Shown here in pieces: positions 6,235-11,443 of a stretch of 11,443 nucleotides of DNA. Each line of letters begins with the position of its first letter. The stretch's first letter is position 1. The DNA is from CAADGL01 sp964643885. Its GTDB lineage: Bacteria > Planctomycetota > Phycisphaerae > UBA1845 > Fen-1342. The stretch is taken from assembly GCA_964643885.1 (NCBI GenBank), contig CAZXUI010000103.1, forward strand, positions 1-11,443, written 5' to 3'. The notes beneath the pieces are model-generated. The model did no database searches. It saw only the letters and a list, made by a program, of their open reading frames with translations, and was not told the DNA's origin. A program made the translations under genes and the position numbers.

Positions 6235-6344
6235 GAACCACCTCCCGGCTCTGCGGGTCCTCGCGCCTTTGACCGATCGGTCGATTGCGACCAGTATAGT
6301 ACCGTCACGCTGCCGCCACGGCATTCATCGGAGCGAACCTGAGC
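6235..6344. promoter_or_regulatory. Divergent promoter region with 12-bp operator-like palindrome
   Basis: This 110-bp spacer must drive gene 2 leftward and genes 3-4 rightward. It contains the perfect palindrome GACCGATCGGTC (6271-6282). On the plus strand, TTGACC (6269-6274) resembles a -35 box, but the best AT-rich -10 (TATAGT, 6295-6300) is 20 bases away, which is too far for a standard promoter. On the minus strand the same AT-rich patch reads TATACT (6298-6293), a good -10 without a clear -35. The palindrome would overlap or adjoin both polymerase sites, so a shared dimeric regulator is plausible. No regulator gene lies in the window. Confidence 0.4.
6241..6246 (-). promoter_or_regulatory. 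Ribosome binding site that fixes the gene 2 start
   Basis: GGGAGG on the minus strand sits six bases before the ATG at 6234. The frame is open to an upstream ATG at 6324, but those 30 extra residues are polar and Arg-rich and would bury the signal peptide. The start at 6234 is preferred. Confidence 0.85.
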
Positions 6345-7634
6345 ATGATCCGCAAACGACCGATCTCGCGCCGCCAGCTTCTGAAATCCGCCGCCGCGCT
6401 GGCCGCCGCACCCTGCTTCGTCCCGGCCAGCGCCCTCGGCCGCGCCGGCCGGCCGGCGGCGAGCGAACGCATCGCGCTGGGCTTCATCGGCGTGGGCAAC
6501 ATGGGCGGCGGGCACCTGGGCAACTTCCTCGGCATCGGCGAGGTGCAGATCGTCGCCATCTGCGACGTGGACAAGGCCAAGCGCGAGGCGGCCCGCGAGC
6601 AGGTCGAGCGGCACTATGCGGACCAGCGCGAGGCCGGCACGTACACAGGCTGCGAGACGTTCAACGAGTTCGAGTCGCTGCTGGCCCGGCCGGATATCGA
6701 CGCCGTGCTCATCGCGGTGCCGGACCACTGGCACGCGATCATCTCCATCGCCGCCTGCCGCGCCGGCAAGGACGTCTATTGCGAGAAACCGCTTTCGCTG
6801 ACCGTTCGCGAGGCCCGCGCGATGGCCGACGCCGTCCGCCGCTACGGCCGCGTCTTTCAGACCGGCAGCCAGCAGCGCAGCAGCGAGAACTTCCGCCGCG
6901 CGTGCGAGCTGGTCCGCAGCGGGCGGATCGGCAAGGTGCACGAGGTCGAGGTGAACATCGGCGTGCCGTCGACCGACAAGCAGTTCGCGCCCGAGCCGGT
7001 GCGCGAGGGGCTCGACTGGGATCGCTGGCTCGGTCCCGCGCCGTGGGCGCCGTACAACGCGGAGCGATGCAGCGGCAGCTACAGCGGCGGCTGGCGGCTG
7101 GTGCGCGATTACTCCGGCGGCATGACGACGGACTGGGGCGCGCACCATTTCGACATCGGCCAGTGGGGCCTGGGCATGGACGAGAGCGGCCCGGTCGAGA
7201 TCATCCCGCCGGACGAGCCCGGCGGCTGGGGGCTCACCTTCGTCTATGAAAACGGCGTCCGCATGTTTCGCGGCCCGAAGGCCAACGGCATCCAGTTCCG
7301 CGGCAGCGACGGGATGATCGAGGTGAACCGCGGCCACTTCCGGGCCGAGCCCGCCGCGCTCGCCGATGAACCGCTCGCGCCCGGCGACGTGCATCTTTAT
7401 GAGAGCCCCGGCCACCAGGTCGACTGGCTCCGCTGCATTCGCACGCGGCAGCGACCGATCTGCGACGTGGAGATCGGCTGCCGAACCATCACGGCCTGCC
7501 ACCTCGGCAATATCGCCTGCTGGCTCGGCCGCAAGATTCGCTGGGACCCCCGCAAGGAAGAGATCATCGGCGACGGCGAGGCCGCCCGCTGGCTGGATCG
7601 CCCGAAGCGCGCCCCGTGGAGGATCGACGCGTGA
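6345..7634 (+). CDS. Tat-exported Gfo/Idh/MocA-family oxidoreductase
   Basis: The 429-residue length is usual for exported members of this family. The N-terminus carries a twin-arginine signal SRRQLLK (8-14), a hydrophobic stretch and FVPASALG near 25-32. Tat export fits, since such enzymes fold with bound NAD(P) before transport. The Rossmann domain follows: GFIGVGNMG with GxGxxG at 49-54, AICDVD at 71-76, VLIAVPDHWH, and the family signature CEKPLSL (EKP at 147-149). The C-terminal domain holds GGMTTDWGAHHFDIGQW, with D263 and H267 as likely active-site residues. The ATG at 6345 has a modest GGAG about 11 bases upstream. It is probably a periplasmic sugar or glycoside dehydrogenase, perhaps oxidising C3 to feed the DUF1080 protein. 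The gene overlaps gene 4 by four bases. The substrate is not shown. Confidence 0.92.
   Translation: MIRKRPISRRQLLKSAAALAAAPCFVPASALGRAGRPAASERIALGFIGVGNMGGGHLGNFLGIGEVQIVAICDVDKAKREAAREQVERHYADQREAGTYTGCETFNEFESLLARPDIDAVLIAVPDHWHAIISIAACRAGKDVYCEKPLSLTVREARAMADAVRRYGRVFQTGSQQRSSENFRRACELVRSGRIGKVHEVEVNIGVPSTDKQFAPEPVREGLDWDRWLGPAPWAPYNAERCSGSYSGGWRLVRDYSGGMTTDWGAHHFDIGQWGLGMDESGPVEIIPPDEPGGWGLTFVYENGVRMFRGPKANGIQFRGSDGMIEVNRGHFRAEPAALADEPLAPGDVHLYESPGHQVDWLRCIRTRQRPICDVEIGCRTITACHLGNIACWLGRKIRWDPRKEEIIGDGEAARWLDRPKRAPWRIDA
7618..7622 (+). promoter_or_regulatory. Ribosome binding site inside gene 3 that fixes the gene 4 start
   Basis: GGAGG is eight bases before GTG 7631, which overlaps the gene 3 stop as GTGA. 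The in-frame GTG at 7616 lies before this site and the ATG at 7640 is 17 bases after it. GTG 7631 is the best start, and translational coupling is expected. Confidence 0.8.
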
Positions 7635-10252
7635 ACCGCATGACCCGAAACTCGTTTCTGAGACTGACGCTCGCCGTGCTGGCCGCGTCGGCGCTGAGCC
7701 GCGCGCCGGGCGCGCTCGCGCAGGATGCGGCCCCGCAGCGCTTCGACGCGGCGACGGCGTCCGTCATCTACGGCGAGCTGATCGACGCGTTGCTGCCGGG
7801 GCTGGCCCAGGAAGACCCCGTCGCGCGGCAACAGCCGCAGCGGCTGCTGGAGCAGCTCTGCCTGCACGCCGGCCGGCCGGGGGCGGAGGCGTCGCGGGCG
7901 GCATTTTCTCGCGCGATCTGCGAGCGGCTGGGCGACACCACGCCGCAGCCGGCCCGCGTCTGGCTCATCCGCCGGCTCGAGACGATCGGCGGGGCGGAGT
8001 GCGTGGCGACGCTGACGGGGCTGTTGGCCGACGGTGACGGGGAGGTTCGCGAAACGGCCCGCCGCGCGCTTCAGCACAACCCGAGCGCTGAGGCTGGCGC
8101 GGCACTGCGCGCCGCGCTCGAGAAGACGCAGGATGACGCCTGGCGGATCGCGCTGATCAACGCGCTGGCCGCGCGCGGTGAGACCGAGTCGGCCGCGATG
8201 CTCGTCGCCTGCACGAAGCTCAGCGACGATGTGTCCCGCGCGGCGGTGGTCGCGCTCGGTCGAGTGGGCGGCGAAGCTGCAACCACGAGGCTCCGTGCGC
8301 TGGCGGATGAACGCAACTCGCCCCTGCGAGACGAGGCGGCCCTGGCGCTCGTGCAGTGCGCGGAAGCTCTTACGCGCGCCGGCGAGACTCGGGGCGCCGC
8401 GGCCCTGCTTGACGAGTTGTGGTCCGCGGATCTACCCGTGATGGCCCGGATTGCGGCGTTGCAGGGACTGTGCAAGGCCGATCCGGCCGCGGCGCTTTCG
8501 CGCCTGACGGGTGTGTTGACGGGCGACACACCGCCCGAGCTGCGCGAGGCGGCGATCGCGGCCCTGGCCGAGACCGACGGGCCGGAGGCGACGGGGGCGC
8601 TCTGTGAGCTGCTGCCGAAGGCCGCGCCGGAAGAAAAGCTGATGATTCTGGCCGCGCTGGCGCGGCGCGGGGACGACGCGGCCGTGCCGGCCGTCGTGGC
8701 CGCGACGCGGGAGCCGCACGGGCAGGTCCGCGAGGCGGCCTATCGCGCGATGCTGCACGTGAACGACCGGCGAACGGTGGAGGTTCTCGCGGACGGGTGC
8801 GTCGTCGGCGGCGAGGAAGGCAAGGCCGCCTTCGAGACGCTCGTGAAGCTCAGCGGCACGGATGTGGATGACGACATCCTCTTCGCGCTCAGGGAAGCCG
8901 AGGCAACCAAGCGCATCGCGCTGTACCGCGCCCTGGGCGAGCGAAATTGCCGGCGGGCGCTGCCGCTGCTCATGGCGGCGGTCGCCAGCCCGGAGGAATC
9001 CGAGCCGGTCGCGGTGATGGAGGCGATCTCGAAGCTCGGCGGCGCCGATGCGCTGCCGGCCATGACGCGCGCCTTCGTGTTGGCCGGGCCCGAAGCGGTC
9101 GAGGAGGCCGAGAATCACCTCTTCGCGCTCGTCTCGCGGCTCGACGGCTCGCAGCGGGTCGACCTGCTGCTTCGTCACTGGCCGCGGCAGGCGCCGCCCT
9201 GGGCGATGAGCGCGCTGGTGCGGCTGGTCGGCCGGCTCGGCGGCGAGCGCGGGCTGGAGTGGCTGCGCGGCGTGGTCCAGAACGCGCCGGCCGGCCCGGT
9301 GCGCGAGGAGGCCGTCCGCGTGCTGGCCAACTGGCCGGAGGCGGCCGCACTGGACGATCTGCTGGAGCTGTTCCGCAGCTCCGGCGATGAGAAGGAGCAG
9401 TTGCTGGCGCTGCGGGGGTTTCTGCGGCTGCTGAGTCAGCCCAGCCCGCGCGAGCCGGCGGAGAGCCTGGCCCTGATCCGCGAGGCGATGGAGCGGGCCC
9501 GCCGGCCGGAGGAGCAGAAGATGATCCTCTCAGCGCTCGGCCGCGTGCACACGCCGGAGGCGCTCGAGCTGGCCGAGCGGCTGGTGGGCCTGGAGGAGCT
9601 GAAGGCCGAGGCGCTGCTGGCGCTGGGCTCGATCGTGCGCGGGATGGCGGCGTGGGACCGCGACGAGGCGCGCCCGATCCTGGATCGACTGCGGGCGGGC
9701 GCGGCCGATGAGAAGCTGGCGGCGACGCTGGACGATCTGGAGGCGTATATGGCGGGGCTGGACGGCAAGCTGACGGCGTGGCAGTACGCCGGGCCGTATC
9801 AGCAGGAGGGCAAGAGCGCCACGGCGCTGATGGACGTCGTCTTCGAGCCGGAGAAGGCGGATGCGGCGGCCGAGCTGTGGAAGCGCCTGCCGGTGACGAG
9901 CGTGACCGATCCGTGGAAGGTGGAGCTGTCGAAGATCGCGGGCCTCGACGGGGCGAACCGTTGCGTGTACGTGCAATCGCTGGTGCACAGCGAGCGCGAG
10001 CAGGCGGTGATGCTGGAGGTGGGCAGCGACGACGGCGTGCGCGCGTGGGTCAACGGCCAAGTGGTGCATACGGCGAATGTGAACCGCGGGCACACGCCGT
10101 TGTCGGACAAGGCGCCGGCCAAACTGAAGGCGGGGTGGAACACGATCCTGCTGAAGGTGACGAACGCATCGGGCGGGTGGGAGTTCTCGTGCGGGCTGAG
10201 CTCGGCGGAGCCGGCGGTTCCGACGGGGCTGCGGTACCGGGCGGGGCCGTGA
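7631..10252 (+). CDS. Secreted HEAT-repeat protein with C-terminal beta-sandwich-like domain
   Basis: The product has 873 residues from GTG 7631. Residues 1-30 are a signal peptide (LRLTLAVLAASALS, cleavage after GALA). Residues of about 100-705 are helical HEAT-type repeats, Ala/Leu/Glu-rich, about 30 residues each, with recurrent R(E/D)xAxxAL motifs such as VRETARRALQ, LRDEAALAL, LREAAIAALA and VREEAVRVL. From about 713 a different domain begins: KLTAWQYAGPY, then VMLEVGSDDGVRAWVNGQVV and LKAGWNTILLKVTNASGGW. This is like the PA14 or galactose-binding-type 'framework' domains of planctomycete secreted proteins, where SDDG...WVNG marks the ligand loop. HEAT solenoids usually bind proteins, so it may be a periplasmic scaffold or adaptor for the coupled dehydrogenase. 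No enzyme motif is visible. A G-rich repeat array starts five bases after the stop. Confidence 0.88.
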   Translation: MNRMTRNSFLRLTLAVLAASALSRAPGALAQDAAPQRFDAATASVIYGELIDALLPGLAQEDPVARQQPQRLLEQLCLHAGRPGAEASRAAFSRAICERLGDTTPQPARVWLIRRLETIGGAECVATLTGLLADGDGEVRETARRALQHNPSAEAGAALRAALEKTQDDAWRIALINALAARGETESAAMLVACTKLSDDVSRAAVVALGRVGGEAATTRLRALADERNSPLRDEAALALVQCAEALTRAGETRGAAALLDELWSADLPVMARIAALQGLCKADPAAALSRLTGVLTGDTPPELREAAIAALAETDGPEATGALCELLPKAAPEEKLMILAALARRGDDAAVPAVVAATREPHGQVREAAYRAMLHVNDRRTVEVLADGCVVGGEEGKAAFETLVKLSGTDVDDDILFALREAEATKRIALYRALGERNCRRALPLLMAAVASPEESEPVAVMEAISKLGGADALPAMTRAFVLAGPEAVEEAENHLFALVSRLDGSQRVDLLLRHWPRQAPPWAMSALVRLVGRLGGERGLEWLRGVVQNAPAGPVREEAVRVLANWPEAAALDDLLELFRSSGDEKEQLLALRGFLRLLSQPSPREPAESLALIREAMERARRPEEQKMILSALGRVHTPEALELAERLVGLEELKAEALLALGSIVRGMAAWDRDEARPILDRLRAGAADEKLAATLDDLEAYMAGLDGKLTAWQYAGPYQQEGKSATALMDVVFEPEKADAAAELWKRLPVTSVTDPWKVELSKIAGLDGANRCVYVQSLVHSEREQAVMLEVGSDDGVRAWVNGQVVHTANVNRGHTPLSDKAPAKLKAGWNTILLKVTNASGGWEFSCGLSSAEPAVPTGLRYRAGP

Positions 10253-10256
10253 AGGG

Positions 10257-10362
10257 GGGATTGGGGGATTGAGGGGCCGAGGGATTGAGGGACTAGGGGA
10301 TTGAGGGATTGAGGGAATCAGGGATTGAGGGATTAAGGAGTGTGGCTGGCGCGGGTGCGTGC
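10257..10362 (+). repeat. GGGATTGA array with conserved tail, copy 2 (end of gene 4)
   Basis: Ten consecutive 8-nt units occupy 10257-10336, strictly in phase. They include GGGATTGA six times plus variants such as GGGACTAG, GGGAATCA and a final GGGATTAA. They are followed by the same tail as copy 1 (GGAGTGTGGCTGG to GCGGGTGCGTGC, ending 10362). The stretch 10320-10362 is a perfect 43-bp inverted match to 4009-4051. As with gene 2, the coding strand is the G-rich strand. Confidence 0.9.
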
Positions 10363-10381
10363 CTGCGCGGCCGGGTGGCAT

Positions 10382-10400
10382 GGGCAAGCGCAGCTTGCCC
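10382..10400. repeat. Palindrome with GCA triloop (GGGCAAGC stem)
   Basis: A perfect 8-bp stem (10382-10389 with 10393-10400) closes a GCA loop with a C-G pair. It lies about 130 bases downstream of gene 4 and lacks a T-tract. Confidence 0.8.
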
Positions 10401-10426
10401 GTGACTGGAGAATGGGGGACGTCCCT

Positions 10427-10450
10427 GGTGCGAGATTCCCATCTCGCACC
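10427..10450. repeat. Palindrome GGTGCGAGAT-TCCC-ATCTCGCACC
   Basis: A perfect 10-bp stem surrounds a TCCC loop. It is preceded by GAGAATGGGGGAC (10408-10420), which recurs at 10492-10504 directly in front of the next palindrome. Confidence 0.8.
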
Positions 10451-10497
10451 GACACCTGCTGCCAGCGCGGCGGACCGGTGATCCCTGCTCCGAGAAT

Positions 10498-10521
10498 GGG
10501 GGACCGGTCTCTGACCGGTCA
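10498..10521 (-). repeat. Solitary inverted copy of the right-edge array unit
   Basis: Reverse-complemented, this stretch reads TGACCGGTCAGAGACCGGTC followed by CCCC, the same unit as the tandem array at 11205-11443. It consists of two perfect GACCGGTC palindromes separated by three bases, which together can also fold as one 8-bp hairpin. Confidence 0.85.
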
Positions 10522-10527
10522 CGAGCT

Positions 10528-10542
10528 GGCCGCGAAGCGGCC
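10528..10542. repeat. Palindrome GGCCGC-GAA-GCGGCC
   Basis: A perfect 6-bp stem with a GAA loop contains the heptamer GCGAAGC, well known as an extraordinarily stable DNA mini-hairpin. Confidence 0.7.
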
Positions 10543-10550
10543 GAGGGCGC

Positions 10551-10807
10551 TGGCCACCTATATGAAGCAAGAAGTCAAGACACGTTCTCCGTGAACGCCC
10601 ACTTTTTGCTTGGCGTCTTGGGGCGTCCTTGTGCGGCGCAACGAGACGCTCGCCACCGAGCTGATTGGCCGGGGGCGTCTGTGATCTCTGTTGGCAGTGC
10701 CGTTCGGTCGCAGCTACGAGCCGAGCGTTCTCGCCCCGATCTCATCTTCGACGGTCGCTGGGTGATCGTGTCACCAGGCACCTATTGGGGATTCGAGATC
10801 CAGTGAG
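10551..10807. other. Unassigned stretch upstream of the dockerin-like remnant
   Basis: An open frame from GTG 10591 to 10806 gives 71 residues ending GRWVIVSPGTYWGFEIQ. It has no recognisable domain and no clear ribosome binding site. It ends one base before the ATG of the dockerin-like frame, which is in a different frame. The two could be pieces of one decayed, frameshifted gene, or this may be chance. Base composition is a little less GC-rich than in neighbouring repeats. Confidence 0.3.
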
Positions 10808-10921
10808 ATGTTAGGGCGTAGCCAGGTGCGGCGGGCAGACCTCACTCGCGATGGCGTGGTCGATTGGGGCGACTACGACCTGTTCTCGGAGCAATACGTC
10901 AACGGCTACGGGATTGACTGA
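10808..10921 (+). pseudogene. Dockerin-like (EF-hand type) C-terminal remnant
   Basis: The 37-codon frame reads RADLTRDGVVDWGDYDLF and then SEQYVNGYGID before TGA. The loop D-x-T-x-D-G-x-V-D-x-x-D follows the calcium-binding spacing of the dockerin repeats that end many exported planctomycete proteins. Upstream in this frame there is a stop at 10763 and no domain, so it looks like the 3' stub of a lost gene. A frameshift linking it to the preceding frame is possible. ATG 10808 has no convincing ribosome binding site. Confidence 0.45.
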
Positions 10922-11066
10922 TTCCGCGGTGGGTCAAGTCGCCTTATTCTCACCCGCCGCGGGGGTGCCCGGCCGAGACCAAAAGCCGCTGGCAGGGCAC
11001 CCACGTATCCGGCGATTCGATTCGTGTCGACCGGGACCGCCGGGCCGGCCGGAATCGATGCGGCCG
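10922..11066. other. Intergenic stretch with nothing recognisable
   Basis: There is no plausible gene, long palindrome or promoter that I can support. The region is GC-rich with short CCGGCC repeats only. Confidence 0.6.
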
Positions 11067-11108
11067 GCGCATGCGGGGCAGCCTGTCGCACGCTTTCAGC
11101 GTGCGCGA
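11067..11108 (+). repeat. 40-bp dispersed palindromic element, copy 2
   Basis: This is the second copy of the element at 3914-3953 (36 of 40 bases, opposite orientation). Here the hairpin extends to a perfect 11-bp stem, TGTCGCACGCT (11084-11094) with AGCGTGCGACA (11098-11108). The loop is TTC on this strand and GAA on the other. Confidence 0.85.
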
Positions 11109-11136
11109 CATCGGGGCGCGGGTTGAAAAACATGCT

Positions 11137-11147
11137 CACGCCTTCGG
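11137..11147. repeat. Short palindrome CGCC-TTC-GGCG
   Basis: A 4-bp stem with a GAA loop on the minus strand sits in the phrase GCTCACGCCTTCGGCGAGAG. It is short and listed with low confidence. Confidence 0.3.
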
Positions 11148-11164
11148 CGAGAGCGTGCCACCCT

Positions 11165-11443
11165 CCGGTCCTCCCAAAGTCCGGTCAGAATGCGGTCCTC
11201 CAATGACCGGTCAGAGACCGGTCCCCCATGAGATGACCGGTCAGATACCGGTCCCCCATGAGATGACCGGTCAGAGACCGGTCCCCCAGATTCAATGACC
11301 GGTCAGAGACCGGTCCCCCAGATCCAATGACCGGTCAGAGACCGGTCCCCCAGATTCAATGACCGGTCAGAGACCGGTCCCCCAGATCCAATGACCGGTC
11401 AGAGACCGGTCCCCCAGATTCAATGACCGGTCAGAGACCGGTC
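11165..11443 (+). repeat. Tandem palindrome array (eight units, runs off the right edge)
   Basis: Units of GACCGGTCAGAGACCGGTC start at 11205, 11235, 11265, 11297, 11329, 11361, 11393 and 11425. One unit (11235) has a single G-to-T change. The first two steps are 30 bases and the rest 32. Linkers are CCCC plus ATGAGAT in the first two, then alternate strictly between CCCCAGATTCAAT and CCCCAGATCCAAT, which gives a 64-bp higher-order period. Two decayed partial units precede the array (11165-11203). Linkers are near-identical, so this is not a CRISPR. The array ends exactly at the window edge and its full length is unknown. Confidence 0.95.

Noticed and set aside
6129..7502. Minus-strand 457-residue open frame across genes 2 and 3
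   Set aside because: It is low-complexity Ala/Asp/Val/His translation antisense to a recognised oxidoreductase and has no motif.
20..11295. 13-base match CCCCCAGATTCAA near the left edge (20-32) and in the right-edge array (11283-11295)
   Set aside because: At the left it is part of a sensible coding frame. One 13-base match is expected by chance in a window of this size, and the flanks do not match.
11071..11298. Small gene encoding repeated MTGQRPVP peptides
   Set aside because: It is simply the translation of the palindrome array. There is no ribosome binding site, and its length depends on the number of repeat units.
11205..11443. CRISPR array
   Set aside because: Repeats of regular length are present, but the 'spacers' are near-identical 11-13 base linkers and the unit itself is a double palindrome. 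No cas genes are visible.

Overview
This GC-rich window (roughly two-thirds G+C by eye) looks like an environmental or assembled genome from the Planctomycetota, perhaps Phycisphaerae-like. The evidence is a typical set of exported proteins: a choice-of-anchor B protein with thrombospondin type 3 repeats and a Gly/Cys-rich C-terminal sorting-like tail, a PA14 + DUF1080 protein, a Tat-exported Gfo/Idh/MocA oxidoreductase, a secreted HEAT-repeat protein and a dockerin-like remnant. The intergenic DNA is crowded with short perfect palindromes. The phylum is inferred from gene style, not from a marker gene.

Layout. Positions 1-335 hold two broken genes joined head-on: a C-terminal fragment (+ strand, perhaps an Eco57I-like DNA methyltransferase) abutting the N-terminus of an IS110-family transposase (- strand), whose folded leader survives at 336-406. 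Positions 406-1138 have no convincing gene but many palindromes and a 131-bp MITE-like element with a 4-bp target duplication. Gene 1 (1139-3250, -) is the choice-of-anchor B protein. Positions 3251-4098 are again noncoding and rich in palindromes. Genes 2 (4099-6234, -) and 3 (6345-7634, +) diverge from a 110-bp spacer containing a 12-bp perfect palindrome. Gene 4 (7631-10252, +) overlaps gene 3 by four bases. Downstream are more palindromes, a small dockerin-like remnant (10808-10921) and an eight-unit tandem palindrome array that runs off the right edge.

How the genes may work together. DUF1080 (3-keto-disaccharide hydrolase) and Gfo/Idh/MocA dehydrogenases are known partners in a route that oxidises a sugar at C3 and then cleaves the 3-keto-glycoside. 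Here both have export signals and are divergently arranged, and the dehydrogenase appears translationally coupled to a secreted HEAT-repeat protein. A periplasmic glycoside-processing unit is a reasonable inference; the substrate is unknown.

The most unusual feature is the repeat DNA. Both outward-facing transcription units of this cassette end at a strictly 8-nt-periodic G-rich array (consensus GGGATTGA) followed by the same unique tail, giving a perfect 43-bp inverted repeat about 6.3 kb apart. Several palindrome families with unrelated stems share a GAA or GCA triloop, the class that makes exceptionally stable single-stranded DNA hairpins. Repeat sequence also supplies the stop codons of genes 1 and 2.
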